A stretch of DNA of 56,019 nucleotides from Candidatus Scalindua sp. (GTDB taxonomy: Bacteria; Planctomycetota; Brocadiia; Brocadiales; Scalinduaceae). Shown in pieces: positions 43,374 to 52,040 of the stretch. Location: positions 1 to 56,019 of the forward strand of contig JAIQZU010000066.1 of assembly GCA_021776915.1 (NCBI GenBank), written 5' to 3'. The position numbers and the translations under genes were made by a program. Within the stretch, counting starts at the first letter, position 1, and each line of letters opens with the position of its first letter. A model generated the notes under the pieces. The model was given only the letters and a program-made list of their open reading frames with translations. It searched no databases and was not told the origin of the DNA.

Positions 43374-43937
43374 ATGAAGAAGAATGCATTTACCCCGTTA
43401 GATAGAACACGATATCATTTATGGAAGGGTAATATAGTCAAAATTCCTGGTCAAGGTCTAGGCTGCTCTCTTGGACAAAAGCATCTAACGGGGTTTACAC
43501 TCGTTGAGATGCTCGTTGTAATAGGAATCATTGTCCTGGTAAGTGTTGTGGCCGTGCCTGCTATTACACCATTCCTCAAGGGACAGAGATTAAATAAAGG
43601 TGCGCGCATAGTCCAGGCACAAGCCCTGGCAGCAAGGGTTATGGCGATTAACTCCAGAGAAAACAGACGGCTCGTCTTTGACTCAACCTACTCTAAATTA
43701 TCAATCATCGGCACTGATACAACTATTTTAGCAAAAGCAGAATTTCTTCCGGATACTATTGAATTTGGCACCAGTACAGGGTCATGGACAGTCGGAACAA
43801 GTACTGTATCCTTTGATTCAAACGGCTCTGCTGACACTTCAACCCTGGGCACGGATACAGTTACAATTCAAGACAAGCAGGGCAACACAAAAAATCTCAA
43901 GATAATCAGTTATACAGGACAGATAAAAAGTGACTAG
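43374..43937 (+). CDS. gspH: GspH-like minor pseudopilin with unusual leader
   Basis: 187 residues. The functional leader 'LTG|FTLVEMLVVIGIIVLVSVVAVPAI' starts only at residue 39, after 'MKKNAFTPLDRTRYHLWKGN' and more. The early 'AFTPLD' looks like a damaged second copy of 'GFTLVE'. Bases 43392-43403 (ACCCCGTTAGAT) are the exact inverted copy of 43483-43494 (ATCTAACGGGGT), so the leader region can fold. After the helix, 'RIVQAQALAARVMAINSRENRRLVFDS' is typical GspH/FimT. It overlaps gspI by eight bases. Confidence 0.85.
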   Translation: MKKNAFTPLDRTRYHLWKGNIVKIPGQGLGCSLGQKHLTGFTLVEMLVVIGIIVLVSVVAVPAITPFLKGQRLNKGARIVQAQALAARVMAINSRENRRLVFDSTYSKLSIIGTDTTILAKAEFLPDTIEFGTSTGSWTVGTSTVSFDSNGSADTSTLGTDTVTIQDKQGNTKNLKIISYTGQIKSD

Positions 43938-44688
43938 GAACCTAACTCTAAAGAATCGGAACAAGATTTACGAATTACGAATTGCGATTTGGGAGTTGTT
44001 TCTTTTGTATCTAAATCGTAAATCTAAAATCGTAAATCTAAAATCCCAGGATGGCTTTACACTCATAGAAATAGGAATCGCTATCTTTATCCTTGCCGTC
44101 GGACTGATAAGCATGTTAACCCTGTTTCCTGTCGGAGTTGACTCCATGAAGAAAGTAACTCAGTATTCCAATGCAGCCATTCTCTCTGAATCGGCAATAT
44201 CATATCTAAAAGCAAATGATATAGTAGGTTTTGTGGGTACAAATACCGGCAGTAATACATATCCTGATACCGATCCGGATCAAGCTAATCAATTTGAAGA
44301 TTCCTCGGGGAATACAATTTTTGCTCAATATTCCTGGCAGGCAGTTGTAAAAAATGAAACAACTGACAACAACCTTGTCAGGGCACAGATAGCCATATTC
44401 AGAAATTTCGATTATACTCAATTCGGAGCAGGAACAGCTGTTTTTGCAAATGGTTCAGATACCGCATACTATACTCCTCCCCTGCCTTCAGGTTTTACAT
44501 CCAGACACTACATAAGGGTAAATGATGTTAGTAGTGATGACAAGTTCTGGTATAGGATAGACAGCATCGGTACTTCAACCGCAACGATTACTCTGGAAGG
44601 ACCGTTTCTGGGAACGGGGGGATCCTTAACATTCTCTACAACAAACGACATTATAGACATCTACGAAACCATGTTTTCGAAACGATGA
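43930..44688 (+). CDS. gspI: GspI/PilV-like minor pseudopilin
   Basis: 252 residues from GTG, overlapping gspH by eight bases. The prepilin site 'QDG|FTLIEIGIAIFILAVGLISMLTLFPVG' begins at about residue 41. The extension before it ('NRKSKIVNLKS') is encoded by a repeated 14-base word (44017-44044), so the true start could be a later TTG (e.g. in 'WELFLLYL'). The 'GIAIFILAVGL' helix and following 'ESAISYLKANDIVGF' are characteristic of GspI/PilV. A long beta-rich C-terminal part follows. Confidence 0.82.
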   Translation: MTRNLTLKNRNKIYELRIAIWELFLLYLNRKSKIVNLKSQDGFTLIEIGIAIFILAVGLISMLTLFPVGVDSMKKVTQYSNAAILSESAISYLKANDIVGFVGTNTGSNTYPDTDPDQANQFEDSSGNTIFAQYSWQAVVKNETTDNNLVRAQIAIFRNFDYTQFGAGTAVFANGSDTAYYTPPLPSGFTSRHYIRVNDVSSDDKFWYRIDSIGTSTATITLEGPFLGTGGSLTFSTTNDIIDIYETMFSKR

Positions 44689-45131
44689 GATGAGTGTCTA
44701 TTGTAAAAATAAATCCTCTCTGGACTCCTCCCGATAGAGAGGATAAATAACCCTGCTTTCACAGGGATTCCAGAGAAGAAGACAGGAAATGTAGAGAAGT
44801 ATAACATTTAAAAAAAGTAGTCACATTACAGACACGAAGTCACGAATACGAATAAGGGCTCAGAGAAAAAAAGGGTTTTCACGCAAAGCCGCAGAGATCA
44901 CCAAGAAAGTACAAAAAAGAAATTAAAAGATAAAAGTCTTTTTTCCCTCTGCGTTCTTAGCGGCTTTGCGTGAGAACTATTTCTTCTTTGTTGGTTCAAT
45001 CTTGTAGATTGAACCATAAGGGTTTTGATGGGTCCGCTTCGCTTGACCCATCCTACAAATATGTAACATGGTAGGTTGGGTCAAGTGAAACGGACCCAAC
45101 GTTAACAGTATAATTTTGTCAAACAAAGAAA
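44689..45131. repeat. Repeat-rich spacer between gspI and gspJ
   Basis: No gene. It contains a long inverted repeat of the 'CACGCAAAGCCGC...GCGGCTTTGCGTG' kind (about 44879-44975), GGTTCAATCT-TGT-AGATTGAACC (44993-45014), and a converging pair of 'GGGTCCGCTTCGCTTGACCC' hairpins (45029-45050 and, inverted, 45071-45101). Confidence 0.7.
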
Positions 45132-45866
45132 ATGCGTCAATTGAAGATTAACAATAATCAATCGCCAATATTCAATAGTCAATCCTTGGCCAGGACAGCA
45201 TTGCACCAGTCCACCACGGCTAAGGTCGCACCCCGGCCAAGACCAAGTCTTCGCTTGGGCAGGCCAGGGCAGGCTTCAATAGTCAATCGTAGATGCTCAG
45301 CCTTTACCCTTGTAGAACTCATCGTCGCCATATCCCTGTCTGCAATGATTATGGTTATTACGGCGATAATCTTTAAACAGGCAAGCAGCGCCTTTTCACA
45401 GTCAGATGCTCGTAACGAGGTATACCAGAACGTAAGAGCGGTATTTGATATAATAAAAAGGGATATTTTCGGTTCCACCTTAAATACTAATTACGAATTA
45501 TTCAAAGGGGAACTTAATACCGTCACATTTCTATCGAGTACTTCAAATAATAATGACCAACCTATTATGTTGATTAAGTATTTCTTGAACGGTAATACCC
45601 TGAACAAATCAGAAAACACCGATACAGCTTTCCTTAATGAGCATATATCCGACTTTGGCACTGCTACCACAACTGGAATTCTCGGCTTTAATGTCAGTAC
45701 ATTACAATTTAAATATTACGATAAGGATGCGGTACCAAAATGGGAAAACACATGGGATAGCACAACAAAGAAATACCTGCCGGATGCGGTAGCGGTAGAG
45801 ATGACAATATCAGACATGCGTAATAGATACACAGGAACGTCTACAACCATAATTTCAATACCGTGA
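45132..45866 (+). CDS. gspJ: GspJ-like minor pseudopilin with long repeat-derived leader
   Basis: 244 residues. The prepilin helix 'AFTLVELIVAISLSAMIMVITAIIFKQASSAFSQSDARNEVYQNVRAVFDIIKRDI' begins at about residue 58; the residue before F is A ('CSA|FTLVE'), where most prepilins have G. Fifty-odd residues precede it, encoded partly by a G+C-rich insert between two exact 14-base direct repeats (45171-45184 and 45275-45288). The C-terminal part ('VAVEMTISD') fits GspJ. Alternative start codons inside the insert (TTG at 45185) are possible. Confidence 0.8.
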   Translation: MRQLKINNNQSPIFNSQSLARTALHQSTTAKVAPRPRPSLRLGRPGQASIVNRRCSAFTLVELIVAISLSAMIMVITAIIFKQASSAFSQSDARNEVYQNVRAVFDIIKRDIFGSTLNTNYELFKGELNTVTFLSSTSNNNDQPIMLIKYFLNGNTLNKSENTDTAFLNEHISDFGTATTTGILGFNVSTLQFKYYDKDAVPKWENTWDSTTKKYLPDAVAVEMTISDMRNRYTGTSTTIISIP

Positions 45867-45993
45867 GAAGAACAAGCCGCTTAGGAAGGCAGGAATTGCA
45901 GGAAGGGATAAGAAGATTAACAAAGATTTTGTTTCATACGTTTTTCTCCTGTGTTCCTGCTTTCCTCAGAGAAAAAACTCTGGATCTGATGCA

Positions 45994-46016
45994 GGTTCAA
46001 TATACAAGATTGAACC
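45994..46016. repeat. GGTTCAAT hairpin repeat
   Basis: GGTTCAAT-ATACAAG-ATTGAACC, same family as 36251-36297, 44993-45014 and 52343-52365. It lies in the spacer before the GspK-like gene. Confidence 0.65.
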
Positions 46017-46067
46017 ACACGTTAGATTTTTGAAAATTTTTGTAAATCCAGTTAATCCTGTCAAAAT

Positions 46068-48347
46068 ATGAATGACTTGAAAAAAGAAGAGGGTTACATA
46101 TTAGTAGCCATCATTGGCATATTGACAATCCTTTCATTAATGACGATTACGTTCGCCACGTTGTCGCGAATAGAAACCAGGGCTACCAGGAATTATGCCG
46201 ACAGTGTTAAATGCGAGATGGTTGCAAAGGCCGGACTGGAACATGCAATATACGTGTTAAGACTGGACAAATTTGGAACTGATACACTTGCATATAACAA
46301 CGATAATGGTGATGAAAACTTTGACTGGCCAGGTGAAACATGGATGCCAGGTGGTGGAGATTTCTCCGGTACTGATTACGACAACAGTGGTAACGGTACA
46401 AACGATTCCAAATGGATATATTTCCCTGCAACAACTTCCGCATCGGATATAAGACTCCCGGGCAACCTCAGGGCAAGATATGCTGTATTAATTACAGATG
46501 ATAAAGAGGCCAGAATCAACATAAATGTAACAGGAAACAAGGCTGGTGGAGGTTCACACACCTCTAACGAAGGCTGGTCGACATTTGAGATAGACCTGTC
46601 TAATATAATTGAACTGGCGGCAACAGGTAAGGGTGTCGCAACAGCAAGCGACATCATTGACACAAGACACGGAAATGACCTGAATCCGGGTGACACTGTT
46701 TTAGACGATGACTCAGCAAAAATACCTGACCCTGCATCAGATGGTATTGACAATGACGGAGATTTAATTACTGATGAGTTTGAAGAAGAAAAAAATGAAC
46801 CAAGCGAATTCAACTCAATCTTTCCCTATGGTGACGATGTGCCCTTTGGCCTTCTTTCAGAGGCCGAGATCATGGGAGCTTCATCATACGAGAGCAGGCT
46901 CGAAGAAATCTTTACTAGTAACAGTGTTCCAGGGAATTCTCTCAATAACTGGTTAACCACTTACTCTGCCGACACTATACTCTGTCCACCCTACACACTG
47001 GATAGCGGCACATCTACGACTAAGTTAAATATCAATGCACTCGTGAACAACGAAGGTGCATACACTGGCGCCTATTACACTCCTGACAAAAAGATACAAA
47101 TGATCGCGGAGGCATTGGCTGCAGGAGGTGTTCCGGGTGTTGAAAGCCAGCAGATGGCCGTTAACATATGGGACTTTATGGATTCTAACGGCACGGTAAC
47201 GGCATATAATGACGGGTCAAACACATACTACGGCATTGAAAAGACTCCTTACATTAATGAAGTAGAGGTAAATGTATCAGGGGGCAATAGTAAATTTATA
47301 GAATTGTTTAACCCGTACGATTCTGCAATTAATATAGCAGGTTGGAAGATTACGTGGGATGCCGGTGCAACAGAAATTATACTTGACGGCCCTCAAATCC
47401 CTACTGCTCCAGGTTACTATTTTATAGATAATGATGGTGGAGCAGGAGCAGATCAGACGGATGCCCTTATTAACAACCTCAATGAAGATGGTCAAGAAAT
47501 AACCTTAGAGGACGATAGCGGTAACATCGTGCAGGTCACAACCTATGGAGATGCAAACAATGCTAACAGCAGTCAGTTAAACGACCCAAGGCCACCATGG
47601 ATTTGGGATGCGAATGAAAACGATACCCCTGGTGTGCAAAACAATAATTTCGACCCGACTGCTGGTGGTGATGGCTGGACAGATGTTACACAGGCTAACA
47701 GCTTTTATGTAGCAAACAAAAACAGGTTTCCAAACAAAGGCTATCTGTGTTATATTCACACAGGCAACCTATGGACTAGTTTTGCTATAGACAATACTGA
47801 AGTATTCGAATACATCACTATTATAGACCCGTCTATGGATAATATTGACAATGATGGAGACGGTGACATAGACACATATGATACAGATGGAGATGGTGAT
47901 ATAGATGTAAATGATACAGGTGATACGAGTTTTCAATCCGGTGATTTTGACGGACAGGAACACCGCATTCCCGGCCTGATTAATGTAAATACTGCACCTG
48001 CCGAGGTACTGGCACCACTGCCAGATGGTTCAGGAGGAACTCTAGGCGACACAACAATAGCAGCATCAATCTTCGGTGGCATCAAACCATATTCCAGTAT
48101 AGGAGATCTGGTAGTTAAAGTTCCTGATATCACAGACACAGGCGCTACCAAATGGGATAAGGAGGAACCCCTGCGTGCAATCTCAAACCTGATTACGACA
48201 CGATCAAATGTATTTACGGTCTATGTTACGGCGCAGATAACCGATGAGGGGCAAACCAGTGTATTTGCCGAAAAGAAGATCCTGGCAATTATTGACCGTT
48301 CTGTCGATCCGATCAGGATACGATACTTCAGGTGGATTGTGGAATGA
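46068..48347 (+). CDS. gspK: GspK-like protein with inserted lamin-tail and Ca-binding segments
   Basis: 759 residues, about twice the usual GspK length. N-terminal 'EEGYILVAIIGILTILSLMTITFATLSRIETRATRNYADSVKCEMVAKAGLEHA' is GspK-like (hydrophobic helix, no FTLIE). The C-terminal 'GLINVNTAPAEVLAPLP' is the T2SSK signature. Between them lie 'DGIDNDGDLITDEF' and a run of Asp-rich Ca loops ('DNIDNDGDGDIDTYDTDGDG'), plus a lamin-tail domain at about 395-500 ('YINEVEVNV...KFIELFNPYDSAINIAGWKI'). GspK caps the pseudopilus tip, so these domains would be displayed at the tip. Confidence 0.83.
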   Translation: MNDLKKEEGYILVAIIGILTILSLMTITFATLSRIETRATRNYADSVKCEMVAKAGLEHAIYVLRLDKFGTDTLAYNNDNGDENFDWPGETWMPGGGDFSGTDYDNSGNGTNDSKWIYFPATTSASDIRLPGNLRARYAVLITDDKEARININVTGNKAGGGSHTSNEGWSTFEIDLSNIIELAATGKGVATASDIIDTRHGNDLNPGDTVLDDDSAKIPDPASDGIDNDGDLITDEFEEEKNEPSEFNSIFPYGDDVPFGLLSEAEIMGASSYESRLEEIFTSNSVPGNSLNNWLTTYSADTILCPPYTLDSGTSTTKLNINALVNNEGAYTGAYYTPDKKIQMIAEALAAGGVPGVESQQMAVNIWDFMDSNGTVTAYNDGSNTYYGIEKTPYINEVEVNVSGGNSKFIELFNPYDSAINIAGWKITWDAGATEIILDGPQIPTAPGYYFIDNDGGAGADQTDALINNLNEDGQEITLEDDSGNIVQVTTYGDANNANSSQLNDPRPPWIWDANENDTPGVQNNNFDPTAGGDGWTDVTQANSFYVANKNRFPNKGYLCYIHTGNLWTSFAIDNTEVFEYITIIDPSMDNIDNDGDGDIDTYDTDGDGDIDVNDTGDTSFQSGDFDGQEHRIPGLINVNTAPAEVLAPLPDGSGGTLGDTTIAASIFGGIKPYSSIGDLVVKVPDITDTGATKWDKEEPLRAISNLITTRSNVFTVYVTAQITDEGQTSVFAEKKILAIIDRSVDPIRIRYFRWIVE

Positions 48348-48415
48348 AAACAAACAAATACTTAACCACGGAATGACACGGAGTGACACAGAAGCAAAAG
48401 GCAAGAAGCAAAAAA

Positions 48416-48510
48416 CTTAAAATAGCCGAGGCAAGGTAAATTTGAAATAGCCGAGGCATCCTGCCTCGGTGTAGCTTGCAGTCAGGCAAGATGCCTGACC
48501 TATATTATTG
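48416..48510. repeat. REP-like paired hairpin, copy F
   Basis: One half-unit (AAATAGCCGAGGCAAGG) then a full unit: CCGAGGCA-TCC-TGCCTCGG (48451-48469), GTGTAGCTTGCA linker, GTCAGGCA-AGA-TGCCTGAC (48481-48499), CTATATTATT. It closes the pseudopilin cluster between gspK and tatA. This copy is the cleanest example of the consensus. Confidence 0.85.
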
Positions 48511-48581
48511 TTTCAACATTATTATTTTCTTTTTATGAAAGGCTCTCTTACGAGGGTTTGACTTAACACATGAAGTAAGAC

Positions 48582-48788
48582 TCACTTTACATCAACATCT
48601 TTTTCATCAATATTTTTAATATCTTCTTCTACCTCGTCAGCCTCATCCTTGACGTCTTTCAAGCCTTTTTTAAACTCTACAATTCCCTTCCCAATTGATC
48701 TCATTGTGCCCGGAAGCCTTTTGCCAAAAATTAACAGAGCTATAATGAGTATAATAATCCACTCTAAACCGCCAGGAATACCGAACAT
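48582..48788 (-). CDS. tatA: TatA/E-type twin-arginine translocase subunit
   Basis: 68 residues. 'MFGIPGGLEWIIILIIALLIFGKRLPGTMRSIGKGIVEFKKGLKD' shows the short membrane helix, the FG-[KR]-LP hinge and the amphipathic helix of TatA/TatE. An acidic tail follows. A GGAGGTG ribosome-binding site lies upstream. No tatC is adjacent. The complex exports folded proteins with RR signals, such as the candidate at 34007 and many redox enzymes. Confidence 0.93.
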   Translation of the reverse strand: MFGIPGGLEWIIILIIALLIFGKRLPGTMRSIGKGIVEFKKGLKDVKDEADEVEEDIKNIDEKDVDVK

Positions 48789-48925
48789 TTTAAAACACCT
48801 CCAAATTGTGCTTCAATAATAAATATAACCTGCGTAAACTTAATCTATTTTCTACAGCATGTCAAACTATTTTAGTGTAACGCCAACCCGACGGCATTCT
48901 GACGGACACCCAACAAATATAAGAA

Positions 48926-48958
48926 TGATGGGTTCGCTTCGCTTAACCCATCCTACAT
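48926..48958. repeat. TGGGTTCGCTTCGCTTAACCCA hairpin repeat
   Basis: GATGGGTTCGCTTCG followed by CTTAACCCATC makes a perfect stem ending in CCTACAT. Same family as 45029-45101, 52152-52182 and 52223-52252. Such hairpins are dispersed in spacers and have no known product. Confidence 0.7.
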
Positions 48959-49035
48959 ATCTAAATATCGTTTGTATATTCGGGCTTTCCGCAACAGGTG
49001 TTAATTAACACTTGATTATCCACAACCATAGGCAC

Positions 49036-49366
49036 ATTATACCAACAATACAAAGTGGTCTAACAAGGCATGTGAAGGTTATCGAAGACGATGGAAGCAT
49101 TGTAGATGTCAAAATGTGAAAAGTGACGCCATCTCCTGACAAACCTCATGGAAATAAATACTCTCTCGCTCTTATATTGTAAAGAACAAGCGAGTTATCG
49201 GTTATGACAATGGTGAAGGCAGGGGTGATCACAGGCATTATAAAGAGCGTGTAGAACCATATCAATTTAAAGATTTGAAAAAACTTATAGAAGATTTTTA
49301 TAAAGACATAAGCGAATATAAGGAGCGTGTTGAATACGATACAATAGAACTATCTATTGCAGTTTA
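49036..49366 (+). pseudogene. TumE-like toxin (DUF6516) pseudogene
   Basis: Reading the plus strand gives 'HVKVIEDDGSIVDVKM', then a TGA stop where relatives have Trp, 'KVTPSPDKPHGNKYSLALIL', a frameshift near 49180, and 'KRVIGYDNGEGRGDHRHYKE' with 'EPYQFKDLKKLIEDFYKDI'. This order and spacing match the TumE / DUF6516 toxin family as I remember it. One nonsense codon and one frameshift make it inactive. A following ATG frame (MLVVKVQAEIR) is only the start of a possible antitoxin gene. No intact toxin-antitoxin pair is present. Confidence 0.65.
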
Positions 49367-49426
49367 AATGCTGGTTGTTAAGGTTCAAGCGGAAATCAGG
49401 TAGATCGCAGAGAATTGATTTGTGTC

Positions 49427-50398
49427 TTATCTGTCTCGACTTACTACGTAGTCGCCTAGTTCCAGGAGTGAGGTTTTATAAACTGAATCCGGAATGACGG
49501 AGAGATTATCCTGTGCTTCCTTTACAAGCCGTCTTGCGGTTTCGTATGCGTAGTCTACTGCATCATGTTCTGCAAGCAGGTCGGCTATCGCAGCTTTTGA
49601 ATCTTTACAATTGTTCTGGAAGATAAGTTCAAGTGTGCTTTCTCTACGGTCTGTCGGAAGTTTATCTACCAGCCTGATAAACGGCAGTGTAAGTTTTCCG
49701 ATCTGGGCATCCAGGTTCGCCGGTTTGCCCATTTTCTCCTCTGTACCCACTACATCCAGACAGTCATCTATTATCTGGAATGCCATTCCAATCTTCGAAC
49801 CATAATTTGTAAGCGCCTCGGTCTGCCTCTTATTTGCTCCCGATGAAATAGCCCCTAATTTACAACTGGCGGCGCATAGAGATGCTGTCTTGCGTTCGAT
49901 AATGCTTAAATATTCTGATTCTGTAACCTCGGCATCATAACATCTTAAGAGCTGAACCATTTCACCTTCACACAGGATATTTATGGTCTGGGACATTATG
50001 AGTGTTGCCATTTGGGAGTCGAGGGCGGAAAGTATGGTATAAGCCCTTGAAAAAAGATAATCACCAAACAGGATAGAAATCTTACTCCCCCATTTTGTGT
50101 TCATCGTCTCGATGTGTCTTCTTACCACTGCTTCATCAATAATATCATCGTGTACAAGGGTTGCCGTATGTATGAGTTCTACAACTACTGCCAAATCAAT
50201 ATGTTGCGGGATTAAACCACCTGAACATTGACCTGACAGTAAAAGCAATGCCGGACGTAATCTTTTACCCTGTATCTTGCTGATATGATACACTAAATCA
50301 GAAAGGCGTTTGTCCGCCGGAGATAAATCGCTATAAAGACGCTCCTCTACCTCACGCATCTGATCTTCTAAAGGCTCTAAAATAGCTTCCATACTCAT
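49427..50398 (-). CDS. ispB: Polyprenyl diphosphate synthase
   Basis: 323 residues, typical for long-chain trans-prenyltransferases. 'GKRLRPALLLLSG', first Asp-rich motif 'LVHDDIIDEAVVRR', and second 'FQIIDDCLDVVG' with 'KPANLDAQIGKLTLPFI'. It would elongate isoprenoid diphosphates for the quinone side chain (menaquinone in anammox) or other lipids. Chain length cannot be read with certainty. It is the last gene of the minus-strand metabolic run. Confidence 0.9.
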   Translation of the reverse strand: MSMEAILEPLEDQMREVEERLYSDLSPADKRLSDLVYHISKIQGKRLRPALLLLSGQCSGGLIPQHIDLAVVVELIHTATLVHDDIIDEAVVRRHIETMNTKWGSKISILFGDYLFSRAYTILSALDSQMATLIMSQTINILCEGEMVQLLRCYDAEVTESEYLSIIERKTASLCAASCKLGAISSGANKRQTEALTNYGSKIGMAFQIIDDCLDVVGTEEKMGKPANLDAQIGKLTLPFIRLVDKLPTDRRESTLELIFQNNCKDSKAAIADLLAEHDAVDYAYETARRLVKEAQDNLSVIPDSVYKTSLLELGDYVVSRDR

Positions 50399-50521
50399 CT
50401 AATATAGAACTCCAAATATTTCTCTACTCGTATAAAGTGATATTGGGTCAGGTATGTTATCAAGAACTCAAAAAAAAGTCAATTATGTTTTATTTCATAA
50501 TTTTATTATTTCTAATATTGC

Positions 50522-51226
50522 CTAAGTCTCTTTCCTCATTATATTTGATATGTTTATTTCTCTGCGAAAGTGTTCTACAATGTCACCATACTCACACTCC
50601 TCGACACACACGTTTTCTTTAAACGGGATAGTCCCGAGTACCGGAACTGAGGTAAACCTCCCGATTTCGCCGACAAAATCTTCACCATTTTTTAACATAT
50701 TAAATATTATTCCCTTTATTCTAAGATTCCTGCTCCTGGCATATTCTAACGTCAAGAGGGTATGGTTTATTGCCCCCAGATAATGTTTACTCACTATTAC
50801 AAGTGCCAAACCCATCTTCAGTGCCATGTCAGCAACAAGCGTATTGTCATCAATTGGAACCATAAGGCCGCCAATTCCTTCAACAACAACAAAATCATGT
50901 TTGGCCGCAAGTGCCCTGTACGCTTTCCATATTTTGTCAAGATCGATAGAACCGCCAGTCTTCGATGCTGCCATCGTTGGCGCTAATGCAGGTTTAAGAC
51001 AAATGGGATTCACAAGATCATCATCATCGGTACTATCGATTGTTTTCTTCAGATATACGACATCGTCAGAGACAAGTTTTCCCTCTATCTCCCTTGCGCC
51101 TGTAGCAACAGGTTTCATGACACCTACATCCAGACCATGCGTCTTTATCGAAGCAGCTATTGCACCGGCAATAACTGTCTTGCCAACGCCTGTATCAATG
51201 CCGGTAACGAATATACCTTTTTCCAT
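50522..51226 (-). CDS. bioD: Dethiobiotin synthetase
   Basis: 234 residues, P-loop family. 'GIFVTGIDTGVGKTVIAGAIAAS' (Walker A), 'VGVMKPVATGA', 'FVVVEGIGGLMVPID' and 'SKHYLGAINHTLLTLEYARSRNLRIKGIIFN' are BioD signatures. It carboxylates DAPA to dethiobiotin in the cytoplasm. No other biotin gene is adjacent. It starts 13 bases after the end of the SAM-hydrolase-like gene, in the same direction. Confidence 0.93.
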   Translation of the reverse strand: MEKGIFVTGIDTGVGKTVIAGAIAASIKTHGLDVGVMKPVATGAREIEGKLVSDDVVYLKKTIDSTDDDDLVNPICLKPALAPTMAASKTGGSIDLDKIWKAYRALAAKHDFVVVEGIGGLMVPIDDNTLVADMALKMGLALVIVSKHYLGAINHTLLTLEYARSRNLRIKGIIFNMLKNGEDFVGEIGRFTSVPVLGTIPFKENVCVEECEYGDIVEHFRREINISNIMRKET

Positions 51227-51239
51227 AAATCAATTTTCC

Positions 51240-52040
51240 TTAATTTCCTAAAATCAATTTATCACCCTTTTCTAAATTTAATACATCCCTGGCGCTGCCG
51301 CGATTTATTGATATTTCTAAATATCCGGAACTTCCAAATATTGCCAATGCCTCATTTGCTCCTACATCTGTATATGATTTACAGATTCCGTTAATCCGTT
51401 TCCTGCCCATTGTAATTGCCACTCTTTCAGTCTTGATCTTCATCCTGTCAACAACGTCTTTATTGACATTGGTAATAAGATTGCCAAAACCATCTACATA
51501 TATAATCTCAGCCGTTAACTCCCCGCCAGGTGAACGTATCGGCTTTGGCAGATCAATTTCATTCATCTTATCAATCCGCTCACCCAGATCCTTGCGACCA
51601 ATTCCTTTGGAGAGATGCGCTGCTACGGGAGCAAATATATCTCGTCCGTGAAATGTATTACTGACTTCCGGCAGGAATAATTCACTGTTAGTAACCTCTC
51701 TGATTGACGGAGATTCCTCATTTGCAGCAATAAACGAGAGTACTCCATTGTCAGGTGCAAGGAATAAGTAATCCCTGGTTTTTAAACAAAGAATCTTCCT
51801 GTCACTTCCTACCCCCGGATCAACGACAACCACGTGGATAGTCCCCTTTGGAAAATAAGGATATGAACTGTTAAGGACATAAGCAGCTTGAAATACATTC
51901 TGGGGTTCAATGTTATGGCTAATGTCAATTACGTTTGCTGATGGGTTGATATTAGCAATTACACCCTTCATAACACCAGCATATCCATCCTGTACACCAA
52001 AATCAGTAATTAACGTTATTATCGATTGTTTTTTAGGCAT
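51240..52040 (-). CDS. SAM hydroxide adenosyltransferase (DUF62 family)
   Basis: 266 residues. 'ITLITDFGVQDGYAGVMKGVI', 'NVIDISHNIEPQNVFQAAYVL', 'GTIHVVVVDPGVGS', 'FLAPDNGVLSF' and 'GRDIFAPVAAHLSKG' are the hallmarks of the DUF62 / SAM hydroxide adenosyltransferase fold, which uses water or hydroxide to split SAM into adenosine and methionine (related to fluorinases). The physiological role is unsettled. It is next to bioD, a pathway that uses SAM at its preceding step (BioA); that coupling is inference. Confidence 0.9.
   Translation of the reverse strand: MPKKQSIITLITDFGVQDGYAGVMKGVIANINPSANVIDISHNIEPQNVFQAAYVLNSSYPYFPKGTIHVVVVDPGVGSDRKILCLKTRDYLFLAPDNGVLSFIAANEESPSIREVTNSELFLPEVSNTFHGRDIFAPVAAHLSKGIGRKDLGERIDKMNEIDLPKPIRSPGGELTAEIIYVDGFGNLITNVNKDVVDRMKIKTERVAITMGRKRINGICKSYTDVGANEALAIFGSSGYLEISINRGSARDVLNLEKGDKLILGN

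Noticed and set aside
29711-48510. CRISPR array suggested by recurring palindromic repeats
   Set aside because: The repeats are scattered singly across kilobases, without regular spacers, and no cas gene is present.
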